Positions 1 through 9,025 of a DNA stretch of 64,000 nucleotides are shown here, piece after piece. The first letter of the stretch is position 1, and each line of letters begins with the position of its first letter. The position numbers were made by a program, and so were the translations under genes. Under the pieces are notes generated by a model. That model was not told the origin of the DNA. It did not search any database and was given only the letters and a program-made list of their open reading frames with translations. The stretch is from Halorussus salinisoli (lineage in GTDB: Archaea; Halobacteriota; Halobacteria; Halobacteriales; Haladaptataceae), in assembly GCA_005239435.1 (NCBI GenBank), contig SZNP01000001.1, positions 1-64,000 of the forward strand, given 5' to 3'.

Positions 1-374
1 CCCTTATCGCACTGTCGTGCAGTGTAAAGTTTTCGCGCCTGCTGCGCCCCGTAGGGCCCGGAATCTTGTCTCAGATTCCGTCTCCGGGCTCTTGCTCTCA
101 CAACCCGTACCGATTATCGGCACGGTGGGCCGTTACCCCACCGTCTACCTAATCGGCCGCAGCCACACCCTATGGCGCCGTAGCGTTTCTGATTTCCCTC
201 ACTCCAGAGTGGAAACCTTATTCGAGATTAGCCTCAGTTTCCCGAGGTTGTCTCGATCCATAGGACAGTTTGGCCACGTGTTACTGAGCTATCTGCCACG
301 GGTCTAAACCCGTGCGACTAGCATGGCTAAATCGAACTCCGATAGCAATGGCCTCCGGCAGGATCAACCGGAAT
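1..374 (-). rRNA. rrs: 16S rRNA, 5' portion (3' part outside window)
   Basis: Read on the minus strand, the gene begins at 374 with the archaeal 16S 5' end ATTCCGGTTGATCCTGCCGG and runs off the left edge after about 374 nt. The sequence holds the conserved archaeal 5' domain (GGAGGCCATTGCTATCGG, then GGTAGACGGTGGGGTAACGG). It is transcribed away from the replication origin near 16.6 kb. The open frames over it on the plus strand are meaningless. Confidence 0.98.
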
Positions 375-683
375 GGTTGCCGAGCTCAAAGGCTCGGTGG
401 GTTTCTGGCGGAGACACTGTATCGTGTCTATCTTCTAGGTCCGTCAGTTCGACGACCCCAAACCAGATCGTTGGTCGGGTGTCACCGAACTACCAGGGCT
501 AACATCAGATTCCATCGTGTACGGCGGACCGCAGGGGTGGAATCCTCATTTCCTCCGGACCCGAACGTTGACCTCGATTGGCTATAAACCCATCGAAATC
601 GGTCCGAGTCCGAGACAGCGGAACGGATCGAACGTTCCGCAAATCACGTCGAGTCTTTCTCTGCATTCCAGTTCAAAGCGCCC

Positions 684-704
684 TTATTATTTAAGGGCAC
701 CGAA
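684..704 (-). promoter_or_regulatory. rRNA promoter, proximal
   Basis: The minus strand reads GTTCGGTGCCCTTAAATAAT, a variant of the same unit about 83 bp closer to the gene with a TTAAAT core. It is the last clear copy before the 16S leader. A weaker TTAAAT element at 917-924 may be another. Confidence 0.6.
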
Positions 705-770
705 CTGCGTTCGTCCTTCGGTGGGAAGACCCCCGAAGGCTCGGTTGCACTCAATCCAAGTACCCTGTTA

Positions 771-788
771 CACTTAAGGGCAACGGAT
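771..788 (-). promoter_or_regulatory. rRNA promoter, repeat unit
   Basis: The minus strand reads CCGTTGCCCTTAAGTG, the same core as the unit at 853-870. The following bases (TAACAGGGTACTTGGATTG) are also shared in degenerate form with that unit. Confidence 0.7.
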
Positions 789-852
789 TGGGCGTCTAGT
801 TGTCGTCCAAAACCACAAGACGACGTCGACATCCAATCCGAGTGCCCCTATA

Positions 853-870
853 CACTTAAGGGCAACGGAT
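853..870 (-). promoter_or_regulatory. rRNA promoter, repeat unit
   Basis: The minus strand reads CCGTTGCCCTTAAGTGTA, with TTAAGTG as the TATA-like core. The surrounding 40 bp is nearly duplicated 82 bp closer to the 16S gene, so the promoters appear to have arisen by tandem duplication. Confidence 0.7.
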
Positions 871-983
871 CGAGGGCGTGTTTCGAGAGGCGGCCGAGAC
901 GCCTTAAAAAGGCGTCGATTTAAGCCGTCTCCCGGAGGCCCGAACCACCGGACCTCGTTCGCATTCTTACGAATGGCAGGGTT

Positions 984-1002
984 ACACTTAAGGCCGTCGA
1001 AC
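984..1002 (-). promoter_or_regulatory. rRNA promoter, distal (BRE/TATA)
   Basis: The minus strand reads TTCGACGGCCTTAAGTGTAA, matching the haloarchaeal rRNA promoter pattern TTCGACGG followed by TTAAGT. It lies about 610 nt upstream of the 16S 5' end and is the best match to the pattern in the ladder. Confidence 0.75.
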
Positions 1003-1279
1003 CGAGGCGGCTCCGGGGAGGGATAACGTGGCACCCGTCCTGCGATTCGTCGGAGAACTCCCCTCGGTTTCGGGACTCACCTCGTAATTCCGAACGTGTA
1101 GTACAGGTGGAGGACGAGCCGGTCGTCCTACCTGTCGTACGCGACGTCCCGGTGGGTATCGCCTGCGTGAGTGAACGGACGGACAGTCGAGCCAACAGTC
1201 CTGGTCGTCTCGCTCGCACACGCAAAGAAGAATCTAGTCAAGGACGACAAAAACGATTGAAAAGTCGTTCCCGCCCGAC

Positions 1280-1588
1280 CTACTCATCGAGGTGTTCGAT
1301 GCCCTGTTTCGAGACGTTAGCCTCGGTGATCTCGTCCGGCATCCAGTCGGGTTTGTCGTCGGGAGCAGACTCGTTCCAAGCCCAGCCGTCGTAGATGTGG
1401 ACCTTGTCGGTCCCCTTCTCTCGGAGACGGAGCTCGGTTCGGTCGGCGGAGTCTTCGGACGACGCCGGTTCGAGTCGTCGAGCTGCTTTGAGTGCGGCCT
1501 GCCGAGGAGTGTTCCCCGAGAAGACACTACTCTCGTCACCGTCCGATTCTCGAAGCGCGAAATTCCGTTTACCGTCTTCACGTACCAT
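1280..1588 (-). CDS. Non-histone chromosomal protein MC1
   Basis: MC1 is a small monomeric archaeal DNA-bending protein that compacts the chromosome. The 102-residue product follows the family pattern throughout: RNFALRE near the N-terminus, VFSGNTPRQAALKAARRL in the middle, then LRLREKGTDKVHIYDGW and PDWMPDEI. The ATG at 1588 is chosen because a strong Shine-Dalgarno GGAGG lies 8 nt upstream. An in-frame ATG at 1603 would add five residues (MEEKT), overlaps that GGAGG, and sits about 25 nt from a TATA-like box, so a leaderless start there cannot be excluded. The family assignment is secure. The gene stands alone between the rRNA promoters and the divergent AbrB-like gene. Confidence 0.93.
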   Translation of the reverse strand: MVREDGKRNFALRESDGDESSVFSGNTPRQAALKAARRLEPASSEDSADRTELRLREKGTDKVHIYDGWAWNESAPDDKPDWMPDEITEANVSKQGIEHLDE

Positions 1589-1596
1589 GGTTTTTT

Positions 1597-1601
1597 CCTC
1601 C
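1597..1601 (-). promoter_or_regulatory. Shine-Dalgarno GGAGG of MC1 gene
   Basis: GGAGG on the minus strand is followed by AAAAAACC and ATG at 1588. It decides the start codon against the upstream ATG at 1603. Confidence 0.6.
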
Positions 1602-1623
1602 ATGCCAACCCAGCACAGGACCC

Positions 1624-1634
1624 ATTATAAATAT
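1624..1634 (-). promoter_or_regulatory. TATA-like box of MC1 gene
   Basis: The minus strand has TATATTTATAATGGG about 25 nt upstream of position 1603, where transcription would be expected to begin. Confidence 0.5.
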
Positions 1635-1839
1635 ATCGCCGATATGAGCCGTTCTCGTCGAAAAGTTTATATAGTGAATTCGCACGGTCGTGCGATTCTC
1701 CGGGCGATTTTCGACGTCGGCGCGAACACGGCGGCGGGAGTACGTAGCTATATGCGTACGGCAATCCAGGCCCGAACTGGGTAGTCGGTAGAAAACACTT
1801 AAGTATAATCTGGAGCGAACGTATGCGTACAATACCGCG

Positions 1840-2037
1840 ATGGTACGGAAAAAGAAGCTCAGCCCCAGTGGCGCGAAAGGCGAGGACGGCGAGTATCACA
1901 ACGTCCACATCAACCTGCACGAGGACGAACTCGCCGTCGCTGGCATGGACATCGGCGACGAGGTGTTCGTGCGCGTCAGGGAAGACAAAATCATCATCCA
2001 GAAGGCTGACAAAGACGAGGTCGAACACGAATTCTGA
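1840..2037 (+). CDS. AbrB/SpoVT-like small protein
   Basis: This 65-residue protein starts with a basic patch (MVRKKKLSPSG). It continues with a swapped-hairpin AbrB-like region containing VHINLHEDEL and IGDEVFVRVREDKIIIQ, typical of antitoxin or transition-state regulators that bind DNA as dimers. No partner toxin gene is adjacent, so a free-standing regulator is more likely than an antitoxin. A TTAAGTATAAT box at about 1798-1808 fits a short or absent leader before the ATG at 1840. pyrD follows after 45 nt. The target is unknown. Confidence 0.75.
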   Translation: MVRKKKLSPSGAKGEDGEYHNVHINLHEDELAVAGMDIGDEVFVRVREDKIIIQKADKDEVEHEF

Positions 2038-2082
2038 ACCGGAACGAGGGCTTTTTGCCACCGGAATCAGGGTAAACGTACT

Positions 2083-3138
2083 ATGAACGCGTACCAGTTG
2101 GTGAAGCCGCTTCTCTTCAGTCTCCCTGCCGAGACGGCCCACGACGCCGTCCACGCGGGAATGCGAACCGCACAGGGAACGCCGATAGCGGACGCGCTCC
2201 GAGAGCGTTACCTCGTCGACGACGACCGCCTGCGGGTCGAAGCTTTCGGCCAGCAGCTCCCGAATCCGGTCGGCGTGGCCGCCGGATTCGACAAGAACGC
2301 ACAGGTCCCCTCGCTACTGGCTAGTCTCGGCTTCGGCCACGTGGAAGTCGGTGGCGTCACGGCCGACCAGCAGTCGGGCAACGCCCGCCCCCGGATGTTC
2401 CGCCTGCGCGAGGACGAAGGCATCGTCAACCGCATGGGGCTGAACAACCACGGCGCAGACGTGGTCGGCGAGCGCCTCGCGGCCGCGAGCGTGAACGTCC
2501 CGGTCGGCGTCAACCTCGCCAAGACCGAACACGTCGCCATCGACGACGCGCCCGAAGACTACCGCTACACCTACGAGCGGGTCGCCGAAGGCGGCGACTT
2601 CTTCGTTGTCAACGTCTCCTGTCCCAACTCGGAGGGCTTCCGCGACCTCCAGAACCGCGACTCGATGGAAGCCATCCTCACGACGCTACAGGACGCGGGC
2701 GCGAGTCCACTCCTCGTCAAACTCTCGCCCGACCTGCCGGACCCGGCGGTCGAGGACGCGCTCGACCTCGTGAACGAACTCGGTCTCGACGGCGTCATCG
2801 CTACGAACACCACGACCGACCGACCGGCGACCCTCCGGAGCCACAACCGCGCCGAGGAGGGCGGTCTCTCCGGGAAACCCATCGAACCGCGCGCGACCAA
2901 GATGGTCCGGTTCGTCGCCGAGCGCGTTGACGTGCCGGTCGTCGGCGTCGGCGGCGTGTTCACCGCCGAGGACGCGTATCGGAAGCTGCGCGCGGGCGCG
3001 CACGTAATCCAACTTTACACTGGACTCGTCTATCGCGGCCCCGCAATCGCCCGCGACATCAACGAGGGACTGCTCGACTTGCTCGAACGCGACGGGTTCG
3101 ACTCGGTGGAAGACGCCATCGGCGCGGACTTGGACTGA
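2083..3138 (+). CDS. pyrD: Dihydroorotate dehydrogenase (quinone), class 2
   Basis: The enzyme oxidises dihydroorotate to orotate in pyrimidine synthesis, passing electrons to the membrane quinone pool. The 351-residue length and the N-terminal helical region (YQLVKPLLFSLPAETAHDAVH) are those of membrane-associated class 2 enzymes. Seen in order are GVAAGFDKNAQ (about residue 64), the catalytic-loop motif VNVSCPNSEG with serine as base, KLSPDLPD, IATNTTTDRP, and the FMN phosphate-binding GVGGVFTAEDAY followed by QLYTGLVYRGP. It lies just downstream of the AbrB-like gene and converges with pheT, 16 nt between stops. Confidence 0.96.
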   Translation: MNAYQLVKPLLFSLPAETAHDAVHAGMRTAQGTPIADALRERYLVDDDRLRVEAFGQQLPNPVGVAAGFDKNAQVPSLLASLGFGHVEVGGVTADQQSGNARPRMFRLREDEGIVNRMGLNNHGADVVGERLAAASVNVPVGVNLAKTEHVAIDDAPEDYRYTYERVAEGGDFFVVNVSCPNSEGFRDLQNRDSMEAILTTLQDAGASPLLVKLSPDLPDPAVEDALDLVNELGLDGVIATNTTTDRPATLRSHNRAEEGGLSGKPIEPRATKMVRFVAERVDVPVVGVGGVFTAEDAYRKLRAGAHVIQLYTGLVYRGPAIARDINEGLLDLLERDGFDSVEDAIGADLD

Positions 3139-3154
3139 GAAAAAGCAGCGAAGT

Positions 3155-4882
3155 CTACTCCAGCGCGTCCAGTCGGAACTCGAAGCCGGCGACGGGGAGT
3201 TCGAGGTCGTGTTCGACCAGCACCTCGGGGTGTATCTCGCCGATGACGCCAACGCTCTCGCCGTCCAGAACGACTTCGGCGACGCGCCCGTCGATGAACG
3301 TCGGATGGTCGGTCGCGGGGGTCTCCAGTTCCACGTCGAAGTTCCGAGCCACCGCCTGAAGCCGAGCCTTCGCGTCCTCGTAGGAAGCGTCGTGACGCGC
3401 CAGGACTCCGGCGACCGTGCGGCGCTCGGCGAGACCCGTGTTCTGGCTCTCGTCGACCTCCGCCGCGAAGCCGACCTCCGCGAGGTCCTGCGGGTAGCCC
3501 CGATGGGTGTTGTTTTCGAGGACCATCAGCAGCGAGGGGAGCGCCCACGTCCGGAGCATGGTGTAGTCCTCGCTGTAGGGTTCGAGGATGGTCGCGGGGT
3601 CTGCGGCCCCGAGAACCTCGTCGTCCTGCGATAGACGCATCCGGTCGAAGTTCTCCTCCTCGCTGATCATGTGGAAGTTGAGCAGGTCCTCGAAGCCGAG
3701 ACCCACGAGCGTCTCGCGCGCGGCGTCTTCGAGCTTCGACCGGTCGTGGCGACCGCCGACCGTCCCCACGTCGGGGTAGCGCGGTTCGAGGTCGTTGAAG
3801 CCGTAGGCCCGCCCCACGTCGTCCACGACGTCGAGGGGGTGAAGTACGTCCACTCGGTAGGGCGGCACGTCGACCTCGTAAGCCAACTCGTCGTCGCCGA
3901 CCTCCTCCGTCTCGGCGTCGAGGCCCGAGCGCTCCAGCAGGTCCAGCACGCGCTCGGCGCTGAGGTCGACGCCCAGCATGCTCTCGATTCGCTCGTGAGT
4001 AACGGTCTTCTGGCACACCTCGAAGTCGGGGCGCACGAGGGTTCTGTCCGGGTACTCGACCGTGACCTCTTCGACCTTCGCGCCGCGGGCGTCGAGCGCG
4101 TAGCAGATGATGTTGCACATGTGGTCGATGGTCCACTGGTCGGTGCCGGTCAGTTCCACGAACAGGTCACGCGATTCGGTAGAAACCTCGGTCCGGCGGC
4201 CGTTGATGACCGGCGGGAACGAGAACAGACCGATGTCGTCGTAAATCGCGGGGTAGTGGTCGTACTCGGCCACGAGGTCGGCGTAGGTCTCGCCGGTCGG
4301 GTGCGAGCGAAGCACTTCCTCGGGAGTCATCTCGGCGTCCGAGTCGAGAGGGACGAATCGGTCGCCGTCGGGGTCGATACCCCGGTAGACGATGGAGTTT
4401 CCGGCCTCGGCCTGACCCTCCGCGGTGGCGGCCTGCCCCTTCAGCATCGTCAGGTCGTGGATGCCGATTGCGCCCTTCGCGCGCTTGCGACCCATCGTGG
4501 CGTGAAGTTTCTCCTGCAACTGGATGAGCGAGTCAAGCGCCTCGTCGTCCAGACTCACGTCTCGAATCACCGCACCCGTGACGTAGGGTCGTTCGTCGGG
4601 CACGCTCTCGTCGACTTCGATGGTCCAGTCGGGGTCGTTGGTGCCGGGGACGTAGACTCCCCGGTCGTCGCCGTACTGGTAGCGAAGCGAGCGCGCGACT
4701 CCTTCGACCGAGAGTCGGTCGAGTCGGTCGGGCGCGAATTCGAGTTGGAGGTCGTCGTCCTCCGTCCGCCCCTCGAATTCGAGGCCGAGCGCGAACAGGT
4801 CGTCTATCAGTTCGTCGTCGCTCTTCTCCTCGTGGCCGGTCAGGTCCCGGAGTTCGTCGGGATTCACGTCTACGACTGGCAT
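3155..4882 (-). CDS. pheT: Phenylalanyl-tRNA synthetase beta subunit
   Basis: This is the beta chain of the heterotetrameric enzyme that charges tRNA-Phe. At 575 residues it matches the shorter archaeal form, without the N-terminal EMAP domain of long bacterial chains. It begins MPVVDVNPDELRDLTG and carries the B3/B4 editing region (FSFPPVINGRRT, about residue 225) and B5 region (VDVPPYRVDVLHPLDVVDDV). The ATG at 4882 overlaps the pheS stop (TGATG), so the two are translationally coupled. An in-frame start further upstream would lie deep inside pheS and is rejected. Confidence 0.96.
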   Translation of the reverse strand: MPVVDVNPDELRDLTGHEEKSDDELIDDLFALGLEFEGRTEDDDLQLEFAPDRLDRLSVEGVARSLRYQYGDDRGVYVPGTNDPDWTIEVDESVPDERPYVTGAVIRDVSLDDEALDSLIQLQEKLHATMGRKRAKGAIGIHDLTMLKGQAATAEGQAEAGNSIVYRGIDPDGDRFVPLDSDAEMTPEEVLRSHPTGETYADLVAEYDHYPAIYDDIGLFSFPPVINGRRTEVSTESRDLFVELTGTDQWTIDHMCNIICYALDARGAKVEEVTVEYPDRTLVRPDFEVCQKTVTHERIESMLGVDLSAERVLDLLERSGLDAETEEVGDDELAYEVDVPPYRVDVLHPLDVVDDVGRAYGFNDLEPRYPDVGTVGGRHDRSKLEDAARETLVGLGFEDLLNFHMISEEENFDRMRLSQDDEVLGAADPATILEPYSEDYTMLRTWALPSLLMVLENNTHRGYPQDLAEVGFAAEVDESQNTGLAERRTVAGVLARHDASYEDAKARLQAVARNFDVELETPATDHPTFIDGRVAEVVLDGESVGVIGEIHPEVLVEHDLELPVAGFEFRLDALE

Positions 4883-6390
4883 CAGTGTAGCACCTCCGTC
4901 TCGCGGAGCAGTTCGAGGTCGCACAGCGTCCCGTGGATGTCCCGGATGTCCTCGAAGCCGTACATCAACATCAGCAGACGCTCCAGCGACAGGCCCCACG
5001 CCATCACGTCGCAGTCGACGCCGAGAGGCCGAAGCACCTCCTCGCGGAACATTCCGCTGTTGCCGACCTCGACCAGTTCACCCGTGGTCGGGTGTTCGCC
5101 GAACAACTCGAAGCTCGGCTCCGTGTAGGGGTTGTAGTGGGGCTTGTACTGCAGGTCGGTGATCCCGAACTGCTCGTAGAACTCCTCGAAGGTCCCCATC
5201 AGGTCTCGGACCGACAGGTCCTCGGCCATCACCCAGCCCTCGATCTGGAAGAACTCCAGCAGGTGAGTCGGGTCGAGCGTGTCGTTTCGGTACACCTTCT
5301 CGACGCTGAAGAACCGCTGTGGTGGCTCCAGGTCGCCGATTTCGTGACCCGAGAGGTAACGCATCGACAGCGAGGTGGTGTGGCCCCGGAGCGCGATTGC
5401 CCGCGCGAAGTCCTCGGACCACGGCGAGTGGTAGCCCTCGCCGTCTTCGCCGACGCCGTTGTGGTGAGCGTCTTCGACGCGTGCCACGAGGTCCTCGGGC
5501 AGATCGTCGATTTCGGTCGGGTTCGAGAGGGCGAACCGGTCCCAGTGAGTCCGCGCCGGGTGGTCCTGGGGCATGAACAGCGCGTCGTTGATCCAGAAGT
5601 CCGCGTCCGCGTGCGGGCCTTCCATCTCCTCGAAGCCCATGCCGACCAAGGTGTCTTTCACGCGGTTCGCGGTCTGGCGCAGGATGTGGGTCTTGCCGCC
5701 GTCGATGCGCTCGGCGTCGGCTTCGACGTTGTACTCGGCGAACTCCACGTCCCGCCACTCGCCGGAGGTCAGCATCTCGGGCGTGAGTTGGCCCACGGTC
5801 TCGGCCGTCTCGACGCCCTCCATCAGCGCAGTCACGCCGTCGTCGGTCAGCGTCACCGAGCGAACCGTGGATTCGGAGAGGGTCGCGAGTCCACGACTCT
5901 CCAACTGCTCCAGCACGCTCTCGTCCTCGACCGACTCGCCCGCGTCGAGTGCGGCGAGGGCTTCGGCCTCGGCGTCGCGCTCCGGGTCGGCGTCGGGGTC
6001 GGCCACGATCTCTCCGCTCTCGATGGTGCCGTACCCCTTCCGGGCGTAGTTCGACAGGGCGATGTCGACCTGCGGTCCCTCCAGTCCGGACTGGCCGATG
6101 ACTCGTCCCATCTGGACGGCCGCCTCGTCGGCCCCGGCGTCGATCGCGGCCTCGTAGAGTCGGACTTCGGGCAGGTCGTCATCGACGTACTCGCGGCCCT
6201 CCTCGGTTATCTCGACCGTCTCGTCGGTCGATTCTTCGACCGTGACGAGACCGGCAGACTCCAGTTCGAAGGCCGCGCCCGTGACCGTCTCGGGCTTGAG
6301 ACCGGTTTCGTCGGCCAGTCGTTCGATACTCTGTGCGTCGTTCGCGCTCGCGGCTTGAAGTACCGCGACCTGTGATTCGGGTAGTTTCAT
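4882..6390 (-). CDS. pheS: Phenylalanyl-tRNA synthetase alpha subunit
   Basis: This is the catalytic class II subunit. Residues 1 to about 210 are winged-helix repeats typical of archaeal and eukaryotic alpha chains that contact tRNA (AQSIERLADETGLKPETV, LVTVEESTDETVEITEEGRE). The catalytic core follows with FWINDALFMPQDHPAR, motif 2 (FFSVEKVYRNDTLDPTHLLE) and motif 3 (AWGLSLERLLML) near the C-terminus. The length of 502 residues is normal. It is the first gene of a pheST operon; a CGATAAACGG box at about 6436-6445 is a possible promoter. Confidence 0.96.
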   Translation of the reverse strand: MKLPESQVAVLQAASANDAQSIERLADETGLKPETVTGAAFELESAGLVTVEESTDETVEITEEGREYVDDDLPEVRLYEAAIDAGADEAAVQMGRVIGQSGLEGPQVDIALSNYARKGYGTIESGEIVADPDADPERDAEAEALAALDAGESVEDESVLEQLESRGLATLSESTVRSVTLTDDGVTALMEGVETAETVGQLTPEMLTSGEWRDVEFAEYNVEADAERIDGGKTHILRQTANRVKDTLVGMGFEEMEGPHADADFWINDALFMPQDHPARTHWDRFALSNPTEIDDLPEDLVARVEDAHHNGVGEDGEGYHSPWSEDFARAIALRGHTTSLSMRYLSGHEIGDLEPPQRFFSVEKVYRNDTLDPTHLLEFFQIEGWVMAEDLSVRDLMGTFEEFYEQFGITDLQYKPHYNPYTEPSFELFGEHPTTGELVEVGNSGMFREEVLRPLGVDCDVMAWGLSLERLLMLMYGFEDIRDIHGTLCDLELLRETEVLH

Positions 6391-6835
6391 CGTCCGTCAG
6401 GCTCTCTTTGCTGGTAACGTTCCCGTGCGTCCGTTTATCGTTTCTGAAGCGCGGCCGTCCCTTTCGAGGGACCGCCGCGCGCGAGCGGTTTCGTCCCCGC
6501 CGGGGCCCTCGCTCGGCCGGGACTCCGCCGCTCGGTCAGGACGCGAAGAAGAAGCCGAACCCCGCGGACTGTTGCCGTGGCTGGCGAACGCTACCATCGG
6601 TCTGGGGCTCGGATGGCATACTCGGCAGTTAGCCGTAATCCATGAAAAACATTCCGGGGCCGCGCGAACGCTCGAAGGCCCGAATCCGGTCGATTCCTGC
6701 GCGGTTAGCCCATCAATTGTCAACTAACCTCGAAAGAGACCTAATCCCCGGGGACGGATTTCTGAGTGAAGAATATTTCTTCGTTTTCTTCCAAAAATAC
6801 TTATCTGCGTTTGGGGTAGCTCCAGGCATCTCCCC
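6391..6835. other. Intergenic region, divergent promoters
   Basis: The 445 bp between pheS (leftward) and the methyltransferase gene (rightward) has no convincing frame. It turns AT-rich near 6770-6805, where AAAATACTTATC is the likely TATA element for the rightward gene. I see no repeat or RNA gene. Confidence 0.5.
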
Positions 6836-7504
6836 ATGTACGAAGGAACCATCGACTGGGACGCGTACTGGCGCACCGACCGCGAGACCGAGACCGACTT
6901 CCCCGCCAACGTGGGTGCGTACGGCAAGGCCGACCTGCTCGCGCGTTTCTTCGAAGACGAAGGAGTCCCCGACGACTTCGCGTCGATCGGCTGTGGCCCC
7001 GCCGACTGTCCTCTCGAACTCGCCGAGCGCTTCCCCGAGTTGGACGTGTTCGGTTACGACGCGGCCGAGTCGGTGGTCCGCGAGAACCGCGAGCGAATCG
7101 ACGGCGAGACCACCGACCGCGGGAACGTCACCTTCGAGGTGGCCACGCTCCCCGATTTCGACGTGGGCCGTCAGTTCGACCTCGTCTACTGCTACGCGAC
7201 TCTCCACTACGTCCGAAACGTCGAGCGCGCCATCCGGAATCTCTACGAGCACGTCCGTCCCGGCGGGCACCTCGTCTTCAACTACCCCAGCGAAACGACG
7301 CGGGAATTCTATCACGACCAGTTCGACGACGAAGAGGAGTTCCGCGACCGATTCCAACTCGTCTTCGAGGGCGAGAACGTCACGTCCGCCGCGGAGATCG
7401 AGGACGCGCTCGGCGCGAGCCTCCACGATTACTGGGACGCGGTGGACGCCGACAGCGACGTCGGGGCCGCGCCACCTAATCCCTGCGTCTACGTCGAGAA
7501 GTAG
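6836..7504 (+). CDS. Class I SAM-dependent methyltransferase
   Basis: The 222-residue protein has a Rossmann methyltransferase fold. The SAM-binding motif I is FASIGCGPADCPLELAERFP (about residue 46), followed by an acidic strand end (DVFGYDAAESVV) and the post-motif FDLVYCYATLHYVRNVERAIRN with RPGGHLVFNYPSET. These features resemble small-molecule methyltransferases of the Methyltransf_11/25 groups. The substrate cannot be told. It stands alone; the TATA-like AAATACTTATC at about 6795 fits an almost leaderless transcript. Confidence 0.85.
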   Translation: MYEGTIDWDAYWRTDRETETDFPANVGAYGKADLLARFFEDEGVPDDFASIGCGPADCPLELAERFPELDVFGYDAAESVVRENRERIDGETTDRGNVTFEVATLPDFDVGRQFDLVYCYATLHYVRNVERAIRNLYEHVRPGGHLVFNYPSETTREFYHDQFDDEEEFRDRFQLVFEGENVTSAAEIEDALGASLHDYWDAVDADSDVGAAPPNPCVYVEK

Positions 7505-7691
7505 CCGGGATTTCGACCATACGAACCTGTTTCAAGAACCCCTGTACATTTGTCAGATATAGATTCTGTTGTGTTAGGGGAGCGTACCGTACTAGCGACC
7601 GCGGCCCTCCGAGCAGTCGGCGCTTTGCGCCGACGACGCCGGGAGCGAGCGACTCTTTTTGGTCTCTTCGTGAGCGAAGCGAATGAAGGCT

Positions 7692-7720
7692 CGTCAGAAC
7701 GTAGCTCTGACGGCGCAAAA
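7692..7720 (-). terminator. Possible terminator after lysC
   Basis: Just past the lysC stop the minus strand reads GTTTTTGCG, then a perfect 7-bp stem (CGTCAGA/TCTGACG) with a 7-nt loop at 7692-7712. The T-run precedes the hairpin, so the T-run alone may be the signal. Confidence 0.35.
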
Positions 7721-7728
7721 ACTGGTTG

Positions 7729-8907
7729 CTAGAACTCGTTCTGGATGATGTCTAGCGTCTCCTCACGGTCCGACCAGTCCACGAAGACGGCGACGCTCGT
7801 CGCGCTGGTGATGAGGTCGTGGATGTTGATGTGAGCCTCAGCGATGGGGTTGACGAGGTTCCGGATGACGCCCGGTTGGTTCGGGAGTTCGCCGCCCATC
7901 ACGCGGACGACGGCTACGTCGTCGTCGACGGTGACGCTCGACAGCGAGTCCTCTTCGATGACCTCGCGATGGAGGATGTTCTCGGCGCGCTCGGCTACCG
8001 TCTCGTCGACGTAGAACGTGACCGAGTCCATCCCGCTGGCGACGGCGTCGACGTTGATGTCGCTGTCGCCGAGCGCGGTCGAGAGTTCCTGTAGGATGCC
8101 CGGCCGGTTCCGGATAGCCCGGCCCGCGACCGTGAGACAGGCGAGGGGTTGCTCGCGCATGTCGATGAGGTTCTCGAACTCGCCGATGATGTCGGTACCG
8201 CCAGCCAGCAAGTCACCGTGCTGGTAGTGTACCACGCGGACGTTCAGGTTCTCGTTCTTGTACGAGAGCGCGCTGGGAGCGACGACCTCCGCACCGCGGA
8301 ACGAGAGATTACGGAGTTCGTCCACCGAGATTTCCCCGACGTTGCGCGCGCCCTCCACGACGTGGGGGTCGCCGGTCATGACGCCCTCCACGTCGGTCAC
8401 GATGACCACCTCGTCGGCGGTCATGTAGTTGCCGAGCATCACGGCCGTGGTGTCCGACCCGCCGCGACCGAGCGTCGTCACGTTGCCCTCGGGGTCCTCC
8501 GCGAGGAAACCGGTGACGACCGGAACCACGTCGTCGAGTTCAGTGGCGAGTTTCGCGGCGGCGTCCCTGGTCCGCTCGGCGTCGAGTTCGCCGTTCTCGT
8601 CGGTGAAGACGGGCCAGCGGTCGCTGCCCGGTTCCACGAAAACCGCCTCGACGCCGCGGGCCGCGAGCGCGGCTTTAAGCATCCGGACGCTGGTTCGCTC
8701 GCCCATGCTGACGATTTCGGCCCGGTCGGCTTCCTCCGTCTCGAACTCGATCTCTTCAAGGAGTTCGTCGGTCGTGTTGCCCATCGCGCTGGCGACCACC
8801 GCGATTTCGTGTCCCTGCGCCACGGCGTCGGCCACCGAGTCCGCAGCCCGGTTGATCCGGTCACCGCTTCCAAGACTCGTCCCGCCGAACTTCGCTACTA
8901 CTCGCAT
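7729..8907 (-). CDS. lysC: Aspartate kinase
   Basis: The enzyme phosphorylates aspartate, the first step to lysine, threonine and methionine precursors. The 392-residue chain opens with the amino acid kinase motif VVAKFGGTSLGSGDRI, followed by TGFLAEDPEGNVTTLGRGGSDTTAV and VEGVMTGDP. Two C-terminal ACT domains (from about residue 265: LTVAGRAIRNRPGILQELS and VRVMGGELPNQPGVIRNLV) are the usual allosteric sites. The ATG at 8907 places the kinase motif at the N-terminus as in the family; an upstream in-frame codon at 8937 would add ten unconserved residues. It is a single-gene unit. Confidence 0.94.
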   Translation of the reverse strand: MRVVAKFGGTSLGSGDRINRAADSVADAVAQGHEIAVVASAMGNTTDELLEEIEFETEEADRAEIVSMGERTSVRMLKAALAARGVEAVFVEPGSDRWPVFTDENGELDAERTRDAAAKLATELDDVVPVVTGFLAEDPEGNVTTLGRGGSDTTAVMLGNYMTADEVVIVTDVEGVMTGDPHVVEGARNVGEISVDELRNLSFRGAEVVAPSALSYKNENLNVRVVHYQHGDLLAGGTDIIGEFENLIDMREQPLACLTVAGRAIRNRPGILQELSTALGDSDINVDAVASGMDSVTFYVDETVAERAENILHREVIEEDSLSSVTVDDDVAVVRVMGGELPNQPGVIRNLVNPIAEAHINIHDLITSATSVAVFVDWSDREETLDIIQNEF

Positions 8908-9025
8908 ACTATCACCTTCGAATCCGAAGACCCCCACGCGTGACGCGAATGCATGCGAGAGGCTAACTCTGGAACGCAGATAACTGCTTCCATGTCTGAG
9001 AAGCTTGCCACCGAAAACTCCGACT

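Larger units (their letters stand above)
375..1279. other. rRNA leader and promoter region; no protein gene
   Basis: This 905 bp gap separates 16S rRNA from the MC1 gene. Positions 375 to about 680 form the pre-16S leader on the minus strand. Positions 680-1003 contain a ladder of similar promoter units, several about 82 bp apart. I see no convincing reading frame or further RNA gene in 1004-1279, which lies downstream of the MC1 gene. Confidence 0.7.

Noticed and set aside
1840..2037. Antitoxin of a toxin-antitoxin pair
   Set aside because: AbrB-like fold fits, but the next gene is pyrD and no toxin frame adjoins on either side.
4933..6375. Plus-strand open frame of 480 codons opposite pheS
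   Set aside because: Mirror of the real gene in high-GC DNA. The product has no family features, while the minus strand gives textbook PheS.
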